A stretch of 64,000 nt of DNA from Xiphophorus maculatus (GCF_002775205.1 NC_036461.1:6299015-6363014); one strand, 5' to 3'. Shown: positions 1-12,343, counted from the stretch's first letter. Notes: generated by a model from the sequence alone, not told the origin. Made by a program: numbers and translations.

Positions 1-689
1 CAGTTACTGAAATAATCGTTAGTTCCAACGCTGTTAGAGGTCAGAGTGCCCCGTGTGATTCGACATTTTTTCAGCACATTACTTTGTCAATGTGCTTTTG
101 CCTCATTGATGTAATAGACATAATTAGTGTTAAGTGTTCAGTTCCCTCAGTCTTTTCTCCCAGCTGCTGTTCTGATTACGCCACAGTAGAGAGAAGCTGG
201 ACAGGTAAGGAACTTCCTGCTTTACCTGTATTACGCTGCGCTCCACCCACTTTTCACATTTCCTGTTCTCCAAGAACCTTGCGACATGTTCAGAAAGTCT
301 GATTTTCTGAAATAAATTCACCGACAAACACCTAAAGACATGTTAGACAGGATGACGTAAAATCTACCCCATAGCTGCTTCTGTAGGCATGTAGACATAC
401 GTAGTTTTAACCCTGTAATTTCCTGTTGCTCACTGAATATCTACGCACTAAACATAGACTCAGAACAGCATCTGGCCCCTCCCTTCCTCACCTAAACATC
501 AAACACACCAAACCTGTAAAATCCTGACTCTGATAGATTCCCAGACCCAAAACCTCTGGGGGAATTTCAGCTATGCAGTCAGAGTTTGTTCTTAGAATTT
601 ATTTGCCAGTATAAACATGAGAGTCAGATGCAAGTTTCACTTCATCAGGCCAGCTGGAGGGGGAATGAGAAAAACATGCATGTAAATGG

Positions 690-1362
690 CTAGCTACCAT
701 GCATTTTGCACATTTTTCTACTTCTGCTTGTGTTTCTGCTGTTTCTACAAAAAACCCAAATGCTTAAAGAAATGCCCAGATGTTTTTTTAGGCAACAAGT
801 TAATGTTATTTGGTGTCTGGACAATGAGGCATTTCAAAAACCCTTCTGAATGTAACGTCAGAAATCAGCAGGCACCTGCCCCTCACCTAGCAACCCCAGG
901 GAATCAAAGCCTGTTACCTAGCAACCCAACTGGAGTTCCATCAATCACCTAGCAATGCAAGTGGACCTCCAGCACATTTGGTCAGCTGGTTTTACCTCTG
1001 TACAATGGCTGCTGGTTTTGTTGTTGATTTACCATCCAGAAGCCACTTGCTGCATTCTTCCTGGTTGCGCATGAGGTTCTACTTCTGCTTTTCAAAGATG
1101 TATGGTTGTATAATTGCACATAGATTTGCAAATATTTTCACGTATGAGTGTAAACGTTGAGTTGCGGTGTGGCCATCAGCAGCTTATTTGGATTTAAAGT
1201 GACAAGATGCTGTAAAGCAGCTCATTCTGAAAGGAGTTCAGGACTGAGCAGATGAAAATGTAATTGTATGAGAATGATTTTGTGCAAGAAAATGTAATGA
1301 AAATGTTTTATAAAGTCCATAGACTAACTTTCTAACTTAGGAAGCATAATGGTTGACCTTTA
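690..1362 (+). repeat. interspersed repeat family R1, copy 1
   Basis: Lies in the intron before the first visible daam1 exon. It shares blocks with 2920-3310, 5701-6135, 7405-8030 (inverted) and 58731-59535: a GTTACCTAGCAACC-type block, AACCACTTGCTGCAT, CTTCTGCTTTTCAAAGATGT, GTAAACGTTGAGTTG and a tail near AGGAAGCATAATG. No coding capacity is evident, and the short ORFs inside are not genes. I cannot assign a transposon class. Confidence 0.7.
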
Positions 1363-1412
1363 AAAAGCTGATCTCGTGTCTGACGTCTGGCTGTTTTTAT
1401 CTGTATCCTAAG

Positions 1413-4400
1413 GTGGCCGTCTTGGAGATCCTCGGCGCTGTGTGTCTGGTCCCAGGAGGCCATAAGAAGGTCCTGAATGCCATGGTCCACTACCAGACAT
1501 TTGCCTCAGAGAGGACCCGCTTCCAGGTCTGCTTTTCCCTCTGGCTTTTAACCAACCCTAACTGTACAGAAACCAAATCTCTGTTACCTTGTGGGAAGTT
1601 TTTATCAGTTTGAGAGATTTCTACTGGTCTCTGCAATTCTACGTATGGGAACCAGATATGAAAGTTAGATCTACAAAAATATTTCAACAATCTGCAAACT
1701 GCAGCTGAAAGTTCAGAGTCCGGATGAACAGCTTCTATTTGGTAAGTCTGCTGTTGCACACACAGGAATTCAACCAAAGGCATTCACATGATGCAAGCAT
1801 TGAACAAATACAACTAGAAAATAAAAGTTTGGTCCCCTGCTAGAAGGTAGAGAAGAAAAAAGAAATCTCACTTTTGATTTTTAAATCTGAAAACTTGAAT
1901 AGTAACGAGTCTGTGGGCTGACAGAGAGTTGATTTTGTTTCTGGTGAACCGTTTTTGTCTTGATTTGGACATGTTTCCGATCAGATTACAACACATTTTC
2001 ACTTTTAAGGCAAAGTCTATCTCATTAAACTCTCCTAAAATTGCATGATCTATCTGGAATAATTGTTTCTGAAAACCTCAGTATTTTTGTCTCATATGAA
2101 GAAAGCACCAGATTCCAGGAGAGTTCTCCTGGAATCTGGTGCTTTTTTACTAAGTGTTTTTACAAAGTGTTTTTCTTTGCATGATTAGAACCAGAAGAAA
2201 GTTCAGGATTAGAAATTACACTTCAAGTTACGATTGGAGCTGGTGATCAATGGAATCAAGAATTAAACTTATTAATAAACCTCATATTTATTCACTAATT
2301 ATTAAATTGAGCAAAAACATACAGATTTGAATGCTAACAGAGACAAAGAGTGCTAATTAATCTGCAGAGGACTGACTAACAGCAATTTTAAACTCCAAAA
2401 TGAAGGTTACAGGAAGTGAATGGTTAACTTTTAAAGGGAAAACATGCAGTTGTGATAATGTTGGTGCCTATCTCTAGAGGTCCCTGAACGAGAGGCGGTG
2501 TATCCTGGATATGTTGAAACGCAAACACTCAACCCATTTCAGAGACCAACTGAGACCCAAAGCACATAATTTTGGATTTACAATACATTCAGAATAAAAA
2601 CACTCACTTAACCCAAATGAGTCTTTCAAACAAAAAAACAAACAGTTTTGTGTGTGTGAAAGTATTTACACACACAAACTTCACACAAACTGATGGCCAG
2701 TGTATTTTATTGGGATTTTATGTGAAAGGCCAACACAAAGCAGGTATAAAATATATAAGCGTTTCATATCAATCGATATTGAAAAATATTGATTCATTTT
2801 TTGTTTAAAATATCTGGTGGTGTAACCTTTCTTAGTCCATAGTTTCCCTTCCACACCCTTGTTTTATTTATTCTTAGTAAGTTATTAGGCACATATCTGT
2901 GGAAGTTACTTTACAGATTGTTGCTAGGTAACCAAAGAGTGAGAGAGATAATTAATGCCACTTGTGTTTTATCGTTGACTTACAATCCAGAAACCACTTG
3001 TTGTATTCTTGTTGGTTGCACAGCAGGCTTCACTTCTGCTTTTCAAAGATGTATGGTTGTATAATTGTGCATCTGTTTGCAGCCATTTTTATGTGTCAGC
3101 ATAAAAGTTGAGTTAGGGGGCGTGGCCAGCAGCAGCTCATGTGGATTTAAAGTGACAGCGGCTCATTTTGAAGGAAGGCGGAACCGACCAAACTAAATTA
3201 TTATTTCATTATCTAAGAATGATTTTGTGCAAAAAATGTAATGAGAATATTTTGTATCGCCCATAAAGCTATTCTAACTTGTTCAAGGAAGCACATTGGG
3301 TCATTTTTAACATGTTTCCTGTGAGCAGAACCTGATGATCGACTTGGACCGGTCCACAGGTCGCCACAGTGACATCAGCCTGAAGACGACCATCATGTCC
3401 TTCATCAATGCTGTTCTCAGTCAGGGAGCAGGAGAGGTAAGCAAAGTTTCTTTTTTCTCTCTTCTTTGATCGGTTCGTCTCCTTCAGGTCTTCTGTTAAA
3501 TCTGATCTCAGGACAATCTGAACTTTCGGATCCATCTGCGCTACGAGTTCCTGATGTTGGGCATCCAACCAATCCTCGACAAGCTTCGGTCCCGTGAGGA
3601 CAGCACCCTGGACAGGTAGGTCAGGTGTTCGCCCTGCAGACCGAGTCAGTGTTTGCTCTTTGGACTTAATCTGCTTCTTTTCAGGCACATAGACTTTTTT
3701 GAGAAGCAGAGGACTGAAGATGAAGCTCAGATTGCTAAACGCTTTAAAACTGTAAGTAACTCCCACATTTAGACGGTTCAGATTGGAAACTGTGTTGATA
3801 ACCTGATGTTCTCTGCTGCTCCTCAGACCCACATCGACACTAAGAGTGCGAGCCAGATGTTTGATGTGATCACGAGTAAACTGAGCCACACTGAAGCTTA
3901 CCCTCATTTACTGTCTGCTCTGCAGCACTGCCTCATAATTCCATGTAAAACTCTTACGTTGTTATATTGTTCTATCTCCTCAGCTAAGAGCAACATTAAT
4001 TTTAACGTATTTACTCGATTCTGTATGCAGATAATAACAGCAGGATGTCGGTTCAGTACTGGGTGCTGTTGGACCGGATCATTCAGCAGCTGGTTCTGCA
4101 GACGGATAAAGGCGAAGATCCAGATGTGGCACCACTGGGGGATTTCAACATGAAGAATGTTCTGAGCATGTGAGTTCAGACATTCGAGCAGGAAAAAAGT
4201 TGAAAGCACAACAGAGAATGTTGAAAAACTAAGAACTTCCTAAGAACTTTAGGTTTGAAGTTTTCTAGGAAAAACTTGAAATTTTCCAAGTTTCAAAAGT
4301 TGAAGATTTTTGACTTGAAAATTTTGTGAGTTTGAAAAATATTTTTACAAATTTGAAACTCAAAAATCTCAGAAGTTTCTTATAGGAAATCTTTGAGGTT

Positions 4401-7400
4401 AATTTCAGAATTTCTTAGTTTTTTGTTGCAAATTTTTGACTTCTTTTCTAGCAAATTTCTGACATTAATCTAAAAATGTCTTAGGCTTTTTTTTTCTTGC
4501 ACATTTTGGACTTTTGGATCTTGTTTTTGTCAAGGAAATTTCTATGATAAAAATGAAAATTTTTCAGTTTTGGTGGAATTTACTCGTTTTTTTTCATTTA
4601 CATTGGCCTGAGTGTGGTGTTGTGCATTGTCTACAGAGTTCAGTACTGATTACTTTCTGCTAAATACCAGAATTACATCACAGGTGAATTAACCTGAAGC
4701 TGTGTTTTTGCGCTTTAACAGGCTGGTGAAAGAAAACGAGATGAAACGGTGGAAAGAAGAAGCAGATGAAATGCGAAAAGGTAAAACAAACATTTCTCCA
4801 CATTTAACCTGCGAGTCTCTGCGGATGTCAGAAAAATAAACGATGTGTCACCTTCTCAGAGCATCAGAAGCTGCAGCAACGCCTTGAGAAGAAAGAGAGG
4901 GAGTGTGAAAGCAAGAATAAAGAAAAAGAGGAGTTTTTTGAGATGCTGAACAAGGTGAAAACCAAGCTGGAGCGAGAAAGCGACGAGCACAAACGAACTA
5001 AGCTACAAGTGGAGGAGCTGAACGCTCGACTGCAACAGCTCAGCTCTGTAAGCTCAACCATTTAAACTCACATGATTAAAGTCTCAGTCTCTGAATATCC
5101 TGTTCTGTTTCTTCATTTTGTGGCTCTGAAGAAGCTCTTCTTTTGTTCTAGAGCTCAAGCATCCCAGGAGGACCTCCAATCACCCCTAGTGGCTTAGTTT
5201 CACCTGTTTCAACCCCCACTGCTCCTGGTTCTGCTCCTCCACCACCTCCTCCTGGAGCACCTCCACCTCCACCACCTCCTCCTCCTCCTGCCCCAGGACT
5301 TACTTTAGGGGTGACAGAGAAGAAGAAGAACATCCCTCAACCGTCCAGCCCACTGAAGTCCTTCAACTGGAGTAAATTACCAGAGGTAAATTTAACTTCC
5401 TTCTGGATTTATTTTTTTCTGAGTTAGTTCATTGTGCAAAGCAGCTGCAGATTTAACTTTTCAGACCAAATAAGATACTGATGTTTTTATGGGTTCAGCA
5501 TCCTCTTCAAGCTGCAACTGTGGATGGATAAATCATCCATCCATTTATTGTCTTGAATTTATCCAAGATTGGGATGGGGGGTTAGTATATCCAAGAGGGA
5601 ATCCCAGCAAATTCCTCCAGGTCCTTCTTGGTGATCCCAAAGCATTCCCAGCTCATAAGTGACATGCCATCCATGTACATCCAGAAACAACTGGAACTGT
5701 TTTAAGGGGAACCTATTATGCAAAATTCATATTTTGTATGTTTTTATATATCCATTTGGGTTTCAACTACTTCTGGAAACAGCCCAAGCACTTACAAAAA
5801 TTACCCAGACATTTTTGTGGTAATAAATAAAAATATTTTTTAATCAAAAACCTGTCAAATGTTTAGTTGTTATTGACAGAAACTGTGCTGTTACCTAGCA
5901 ACCAAAGCTGAGCTGCAGCACATTAGGTCAGCTGTTTTTGTTGTTGTTGTCTTACTATCCAGAAACCACTTGCTGCATCCTCGTTGGTTGTGAAGGAGGC
6001 TCAACGTCTGCTTTTCAAAGTTGTATGGTTTTATAAGTGCAAAAATGTTTGCAGCCATTTTTAAGTGCGAGTGTAAACGTTGAGTTGGGGGCTTAGCCAG
6101 CAGCAGCTTATTTGGATTTTAAGTGACAAGAGCCACTAACTCTGCACTGATTCCACTGATGTCAAAGGGCTTAGATTGTTTTGAAATTAAACTACACTGA
6201 TGGCGATGACATTTATTAAGGTTATTGTTTGTTTGTTTCAGGCGAAGATAACAGGCACCATCTGGAAAGAAATCGACGATAAAGATGTGTTCAAAGTTCT
6301 GGATCTGCAGGAGTTTCAGAAGACTTTTTCAGCTTACCAGCGACCAACGGTAACACAGCATACATACAATAAACTCAGTTTACATGCACTGACTTTGTCT
6401 CTTTGTAAACAGAGCTGTTGGCCTTTGTTGGAGCTATTTGTGTGTTTTTACAGAAAGAAACTGGTGAAGCTGAGTCTGTTAAAAAAGTCAAGGAGTTGTC
6501 GGTGATCGACGGCCGTCGAGCGCAGAATTGCAACATCCTGTTGTCTAAGTCAGTATGAATTTCTGGCTGTGGGTGTGGGCAACTTTGGGTCAGTCTTAGT
6601 TCCTGTTTCTGGGTCAGAGTAAGAATCTATTACTCTGCCTTTTGAGAATATGTTGGTCAATCCAAGATGCTGTTTCTGGAACTGGGTCAAGTTTTAAGTT
6701 TGGGGGTTAAGTCTGAGAACTTTCTTCTGGTTCTGGTCTAGTTCAGGTCCTGTTGGTTGGTCAGGATCAGTTTCAGGATCCATCTCATATCCTTTTTTTG
6801 GATCTTGGTCAGTTCCCCTGATGGTTTTTCATTCTGATAAGCTGCAGCTCGTGGGGCCGGGTCAGTTCTCTAAGTATTGCTCAGTTTTGGATCCTGATTG
6901 GCGGGTTGGGTCAGTGTTTGAGTTTGTGTGTGACAGATTGAAGATGACCAACGAGGAGATCTGCCAGGCCGTGATGAGCATGGATGATCAGGAGGAGTTG
7001 CCCAAAGACATGTTGGAGCAGGTATGAAACCGAAGAGACCGAAGCTCGAGTCTTTCAGACTTTGATTGACTCAGACGATGAAATAAACAGAGATTTTCTT
7101 GCTGTGTGTGTCTCAGCTGTTGAAGTTTGTACCTGAGAAGAGTGACGTTGATCTTTTAGAGGAACACAAACACGAGCTGGAGCGCATGGCCCGAGCCGAC
7201 CGCTTCCTGTATGACATGAGCAGGTGTGTAACATCACCAACACCTGGTCGGGGAGTGAGTTTGCTAACTGACTCTGGGGCAGGAAAAGAGTCCGTTTGTA
7301 GTCCCAAAGGAACTATGTACTCCATGATAGTGGCATAAGAAGGTGGGATCTGATTAGAGGCACGAAAAATGGTGGAAGAAAGGGACCTGAGAGCTTCAAG

Positions 7401-10400
7401 AAGGTTAAAGGTGACATGTTATGCTTCCCTAAACAGCTTAGGATAATCTGTAGACCATATAAAACATGGTCATTACATTTTTTACACAAAGTAATCCTTA
7501 GATAATGAGATTTTAGTGTGATTAGTTCTGCCTGTTTGAAGCTCCTGTCAGAATGAGCTGCTTTAGGGCGTTTTGTCACTTTAAATCCAAATAAGCCCCC
7601 CCACCCAACGCAACGTTTACACTCAACACATGAAAATACATCTTTGAAAAGCAGAAGTAGAGCCTCACACACAACCAAACAAAAATGTAAAAAGTGGTTT
7701 CTGGATGGTAAGTCAACAACAAAACACTTGTATTTTCCAGCAGCCATTGTACAGAGCATATAGTGGTAAACCAGCTGAGTCAATGTGCTGGAGCTCAGCT
7801 TGGGTTGCTAGGTAACGGGCTGGGCTTGGTTGAGGTTGCTAGGAAACGGTGCACTGTCAATGGAATGTGATGTAACAATTTTGAAACGGCTCAATTTCCA
7901 GACACCAAAAAACAATAACTTATTGCCAAAACACATGTGGGTGTTTTTTAAGCTCTTGGGCTTTTTTCTGAACAAGTAGAGACCCAAATGGAAGAACAAA
8001 AATGTGAATTTTGAATAATAGGTCTTCTTTAAGATTTGTAGGGTTTTTCTGTGTGGAGTTAACATTTTATTTTTGGGCACTCCAGCTTCCTTGTCACTGT
8101 GTGTACCTTAAACCTGCAAATATTAAGAAAGAACACAAGACAGATTCAAATGTGAACTAGTCTCAACTTGTTGGAGTATTCTAATAAAAATGAACAAGAA
8201 TTACATTAATCCATCCCTCCGTCCAGTTTTATTCTTACCATCAGATCTTTTTCGCTAGACTTGCTCAAAGATATCAGTATTATAAAAGAAAATGTCACTT
8301 ATTTTGTGGGAACTAGTTGGATCTCTCCCAGTTATACCAACTAAATATTTTCTTCTGCTCAACCAGAATCAACCACTACCAGCAGAGACTCCAGGCTCTT
8401 CACTTCAAGAAGAAGTTCAATGACCGACTGGCCGAAGTCAAGCCTAAAATTGAAGGTAGGAGTTCAGAGGTCAGTGCACCTTCCTTCCTCGCTGTCCTCT
8501 TCCTCATCCTCTTTCCGCTTCCAGCTCTCAAACTTGCCTCCACGGAGGTGATCCACAGCCAGGCGCTCCGTCAGCTCCTGCAGGTGGTTCTGGCCCTCGG
8601 GAACTACATGAACAAAGGACAACGGGGAAACGCCTATGGGTTCAAAGTTTCTAGCCTCAACAAGATGGTTGACACCAAGTCCAGCATTGACAGGTTTGAC
8701 TCCAAACTCCTTCAGATCCCTGCAGATCTGCAGCTTGATGGTGTGAAGGTCTGACTGACTGATGCTGTGTTTGCAGAAACATCACTCTGCTGCACTACAT
8801 GATCACTGTGCTGGAGGAAAAGTTTCCAAGAGCCGCATCTTTCCGCAAAGAGCTGCAGAACGTTCCAGAAGCTTCTAAAGTCAAGTAAATAGAAAACACA
8901 CCCAAATACACATGTTGGAGCACTTTTATGTTCCTGCTTTAACTGTGATCACTAATATCACCGCCTTCCTGAATGTCTGTGCAGTATGATGGAGTTGGAG
9001 AAGGAAATAAACACTCTGAAGTCTGGTCTGAAGAGCATTGATGCAGTAAGCTCAACAGAAGCATGAAATACCTGCTGAACTTTGCAGGATTTATATTTAT
9101 ATGCATGTTTGTGTGCAGGAGCTGCAGTACCAGCAGGAACAATCTTCCCAGCGTCCAGTGGATAAGTTTGTGTCTGTGGTCAGTCAGTTCATCACCGTGG
9201 CTTCCCTCAACTTCTCAGATGTAGAAGATTCTTTGCAAGAAGCTAAAGATCTGGTGAGTTATTGTCAAATATTGTCCTGCAGGTTCCTCATATTGTTGCA
9301 TTAGTACAGTTTCCTTAACCTTTTACAGTTTGTGATCCAGACTGAATATTTATTTCAAAAATTAGTTTTGATAATTGATTAAAATTAGACAAACGAGTTA
9401 GTTCAGTTCTTAAGTTTAATCTTATTTTTGTTTGAATTTATTACATCATGATTGAATTATTTACACTGGCTTCCTGTTTTGTATCAGATAGATTTTAAGA
9501 TTCTTTTAACAGCTTATAAAGTTTTAAGTGGGTTGGTGACTTCTTATCAATCAACCAAATTTTATTTGTATAGCACATTTCAGCAGCAAGGCATTTCAAA
9601 GTGCTTTACATCATAACACACACAAAAACACAAAGTCATGCCACAGAATCAACAATCAAAACATTACACTAAGTCGTTAAATTCATAACGTTTCAAATAC
9701 AACTCTAAACAGGTGGCTTTTTAGTCAAGATTTAAAGGAAGTCAGTGTTTCAGCTGTTTTACAGTTTTCTGGAAGTTCGTTCCAGATTTGTGGTGCATAG
9801 AAGCTGAATGCTGCTTCTCCTCGTTTGGTTCTGGTTCTGGGGATGCAGAGCAGACCAGAACCAGAAGACAAGAGAGGCCTGGAAGGTTGAAACAATTAGT
9901 GTCCAGAACTCTGAGATAAAATAATCTGTTGGTATTAAATGTCCCTCAGACTCGACTTAAGAGCAAAGGAGATTATGCTTCCTCTGTTGTTGCTCTTAAT
10001 AAGTTTCAAATTAGATCTCCCCAGTCTTAAAACTTATTGTGATGTTTTATTTTATTCTGATTTCATATTTTTCATGAGTCCCTGTGCAGCAATTTAGTGC
10101 AGTTTCAAGCTGTTTTTAAATAAATGTAACATTGACATTGAAAACAGCAGAGCTCTGAACTTCAGGACGTCAGCATGCTGTCAACAAACTCTTGAATTCG
10201 TGTTTTTCTGCTGAAGTTTGTAAAAGCACTGACACACTTTGGAGAGGACTCGTCCAAGCAGCAGCCAGACGACTTCTTTGGGGTCTTCAACACTTTCCTC
10301 TCGGCGTACTCTGAAGCCCGGCAGGATAACGAGGACATCGCCCGACGGCAGGAGGAGGAGGAGAAACGGGCCCTGGCAGAGGCTCAGGTCAGTGGAGATC

Positions 10401-10650
10401 CTGCCTGACGTTCTTCAGAAGCTTCATCACCTCACCGGAATCCGGCTCTTTGTGTTTGTCCCTGCAGAAGAAGAAGGACCGGGAGCAGAGGATGAGGAAG
10501 GCCACGTCAGTCGAGAAAGAGGAAGGAGGAGAGTTTGATGACCTGGTGTCCGCGCTGCGATCCGGAGAGGTCTTCGAGAAAAAAGTGGCCAAAGACAAAA
10601 AGCAAAGACAAAGGCCGGCGTCGAGCTTCAGCCAGTACCAGGACAGCTAG
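1413..10650 (+). CDS. daam1: DAAM1-type formin, 3' part of gene (20 coding exons)
   Basis: Daam formins link Dishevelled to Rho in non-canonical Wnt (planar cell polarity) signalling and nucleate and elongate actin filaments. Coding exons: 1413-1526, 3329-3436, 3512-3615, 3685-3751, 3827-3944, 4031-4169, 4722-4780, 4860-5047, 5152-5385, 6242-6349, 6454-6548, 6937-7021, 7117-7223, 8367-8455, 8525-8693, 8777-8884, 8985-9045, 9119-9253, 10217-10387, 10468-10650. All phases join, giving 813 residues and a TAG stop. In order: the later FH3/DID part ([20 protein letters not shown]), a coiled coil (4722-5047), a short proline-rich FH1 (5152-5385), FH2 ([34 protein letters not shown]) and a DAD ([17 protein letters not shown]). 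Family length is about 1,080 residues, so roughly 260 N-terminal residues lie upstream of the window. FH2 wording ([30 protein letters not shown]) fits DAAM1 better than DAAM2; the daam1b paralogue is likely but inferred. The optional exon seen before [10 protein letters not shown] in some DAAM1 isoforms is absent. Confidence 0.93.
2102..2145. other. perfect hairpin, 21-bp arms, 2-nt loop
   Basis: The left arm 2102-2122 (AAAGCACCAGATTCCAGGAGA) is the exact reverse complement of 2125-2145, separated only by GT. It lies in a daam1 intron between the exons ending at 1526 and starting at 3329. It could be a palindrome produced by replication slippage or a small foldback element. Any hairpin-RNA function is speculation. 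Confidence 0.85.
2650..2830. repeat. Tc1-family-associated repeat fragment
   Basis: The stretch around GTGTATTTTATTGGGATTTT and AGGCCAACACAAAG resembles a very common fish repeat that I associate with Tc1-like elements, of which 27660-28290 holds other parts. It is short and eroded and sits in a daam1 intron. Confidence 0.4.
2920..3310 (+). repeat. repeat family R1, copy 2 (partial)
   Basis: Right half of the R1 family, from GTTGCTAGGTAACCAAAG to the AAGGAAGCACATTGGGTCA tail. It ends only about 18 bases before the daam1 exon at 3329, so the branch-point region of that acceptor lies at or inside the repeat edge. Confidence 0.7.
4235..4570. repeat. AT-rich TTTTCTAGAAAA-type degenerate repeat
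   Basis: Irregular runs of TTTGAAA, AAATTTTC and TTTCTAGAAAA words in a daam1 intron. The same vocabulary returns at 44340-44740 and 56920-57130, which suggests three copies of a diverged family or low-complexity satellite. Confidence 0.45.
5152..5385 (+). CDS. daam1: daam1 FH1 exon (profilin-binding polyproline)
   Basis: This 78-codon exon carries the whole FH1 region. After a Ser/Pro-rich lead there are two proline runs, of six and ten residues, separated by GAP, ending at APG. It then reads into [10 protein letters not shown], the start of FH2. FH1 recruits profilin-actin for elongation. From memory, mammalian DAAM1 has several proline blocks, so this FH1 looks short. The exon is phase 0 at both ends (TAG acceptor at 5149-5151, GTAAAT donor at 5386). 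Confidence 0.9.
5545..5700. repeat. eroded LINE-like fragment
   Basis: Words such as CCTCCAGGTCCTTCTTGGTGA, ATCCCAAAGCATTCCCAGC and ATGCCATCCATGTA resemble the antisense 3' coding end of a common teleost non-LTR retrotransposon. No reading frame remains. It lies in the daam1 intron between the exons ending at 5385 and starting at 6242. Confidence 0.35.
5701..6135 (+). repeat. repeat family R1, copy 3 (partial)
   Basis: Begins near AGGGGAACCTATTATGCAAA and includes GTTACCTAGCAACCAAAGC, the AAACCACTTGCTGCAT block and GTAAACGTTGAGTTGGGG. Same orientation as copies 1 and 2; daam1 intron. Confidence 0.7.
7405..8030 (-). repeat. repeat family R1, copy 4 (inverted)
   Basis: Reverse-complement copy of R1 in the daam1 intron 7224-8366, from AAGGTGACATGTTATGCTTCC at its left edge to AGGTCTTCTTTAA at its right. 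The two ORFs read across it on the minus strand are shadows of the repeat. Confidence 0.7.
9541..10035. repeat. common teleost interspersed repeat (AATTTTATTTGTATAGCAC type)
   Basis: Starts with ATCAACCAAATTTTATTTGT and GCAAGGCATTTCAAAGTGCT, continues through TTCGTTCCAGATTTGTGG and CTTCTCCTCGTTTGGTTCTG, and is non-coding. This is a very abundant fish repeat; I do not commit to a class. It fills much of the daam1 intron 9254-10216. Confidence 0.6.
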
Positions 10651-11044
10651 TAACCGGGTTAACTGGAACCAGTGTCATGACTGTAATAACCAGTAACTGG
10701 CTCGCTGGGACTGGAGCTGAAACAGAAACAGTTCACAACCAGGACAGCTTCACTGGAACTGGACGGAACCAGTTGGAACTGTGGAACTGGAACTGTGACT
10801 GGAACATAATGTTCATCAGAACCAGCTCACTGGTGTGACGATGGTTTCACCCTGAAGAAATGGTTTTGCTTGATAAGCAAAACATTTAAATGGAAAATAT
10901 AAAAACTCAAGTTAGTTTGTTTCTAAAAAAACATTCTGGGCCATTTTAATGGAACTAAATTTCTTCACATTTCACCTTCAAACGAACCCAGAAAGAGCTG
11001 AAACATTCCCATCACATCTGATATGTTTCTGAGACCAGTTAAAG

Positions 11045-11494
11045 CTGCAGTACGTAACTTTTATATAAAAATATATATATTTTTTTTACATATTTGTTAA
11101 AACTCATGTGTAATGTAAATGATAATCTGTGAAAAGATCAATCCTCTCCTGATCCCCCCTGAGCTGCTACTGCTGTCTGAAGAAATGCACCGCTGCCCAC
11201 CAAAACAACCAATCAGAGCCAGGAGGAGGAGCTTAGCGCTGTCAATCATCCTCATGGAGAAACGACTTACTATTACAGAAAACAGTCAATAGTTGCTATG
11301 CTAACTGGCCTCAGCAATCACAACAGGCTTTGCTAGGTGCATATGGTGATTGACAGCGGTAAGCCCCGCCTCCTGACTCTGATTGGTTGTTTCTAGTTTG
11401 CACTGGAGAAAAAGAGGAGCTTGATTTTTTTCCCCCACAGATTATCTGTCTCAAATCAAACTGACACCATAGTGACAGTGTCAATAAAAAAAAA

Positions 11495-11578
<84 letters not shown>

Positions 11579-11598
11579 ATATATATATGTATATATAT
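11045..11598. repeat. repeat family R4, left part, with (TA)n
   Basis: Downstream of daam1. It contains GCTGCAGTACGTAACTTTTAT, ACAACCAATCAGAGCCAGGA and GATTGACAGCGGTAAGCCC. It shares these with 49329-49770, which carries the same words (ATTGACAGCGCTAAGACCC, CTCTGATTGGTTGTTTTT). It ends in a (TA)n run at about 11499-11598. Its right end appears at 12344-12397, after a nested insertion. Confidence 0.6.
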
Positions 11599-12343
11599 AC
11601 CGGTGAGGTTCATAGCTGGTGAGGCACTGACGTCATCAGAATCAGATTTGCAAATAGATGCATAGATTGACAGCAGTTTACAGGTTATGTTTCACTTCTG
11701 CATCCTTACACATACAAACTGTAGCTCACAAAATCTATCGCTGCACTTGACTTGCTTCCCGAATCGTTTAGCCTAGCTCGCTGTCACTTACTCGGCAGTT
11801 GAGGAGTGAACAAGACGAACGTCTGGGATCTTGAGCGCCCCCTGCCATGAGGCAAGAGAACTGCCTGCCTCACCTCGAACCTGTTCTCTGCCGTTTATAA
11901 TCGCTCATTACACGAAACACGTTACACAAACACAGTTGGTGACAAAAAGCACTGTACATTATATACATAAGCTAAATTATTGGAAATAAGTTCACATATT
12001 AAATTTGTTTAAACCATTTTATTGACGCCGTACAGCAACATGCTCTCTCCGCTTAGCAGCCAGCGCAGAGCCAGGGGTTGCGCAATCCAAGGTGAGGCAG
12101 AGCTCGCTGCTGCCTCACCGGCATCGCTTCCAAGCATTTGAATGGGAAAATAAGAAAATTCAGCGATTTTGAACAAATAAAAATCGAAATTGGTGAAGCT
12201 ACATGAAAAATAAATATTTTTTAGTACAAACCACCGGATGAATATAACAATTTAAATTACTTTATGATTATATATTTTCTTTCTTTCCATGATGGCTGGT
12301 GAGGCTCTGCCTCACCTGCCTCCCCTGACCGCACGTCACTGAT
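11599..12343. mobile_element. unknown insertion nested inside repeat R4
   Basis: The block opens with CCGGTGAGGTTCATAGCTGG and closes with CTCACCTGCCTCCCCTGACC, interrupting the (TA)n tract of R4, which resumes at 12344. Inside are repeated GAGGCA/TGCCTCACC words, including an internal GCTGCCTCACCGGCATCG. There is no ORF. A non-autonomous element is inferred from the nesting; I saw no clear terminal repeats or target duplication. Confidence 0.45.

Noticed and set aside
84-1160. Short plus-strand frames before the first daam1 exon
   Set aside because: No similarity to formin N-terminal exons; the frames at 686-1160 lie inside repeat R1.
3269-3907. 212-codon minus-strand frame
   Set aside because: Antisense shadow of four daam1 exons and their short introns.
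5148-5333. Gly-rich minus-strand frame
   Set aside because: Reverse reading of the proline-rich FH1 exon.
11311-11613. Ile/Tyr-rich frames on both strands
   Set aside because: Translations of the (TA)n tract.
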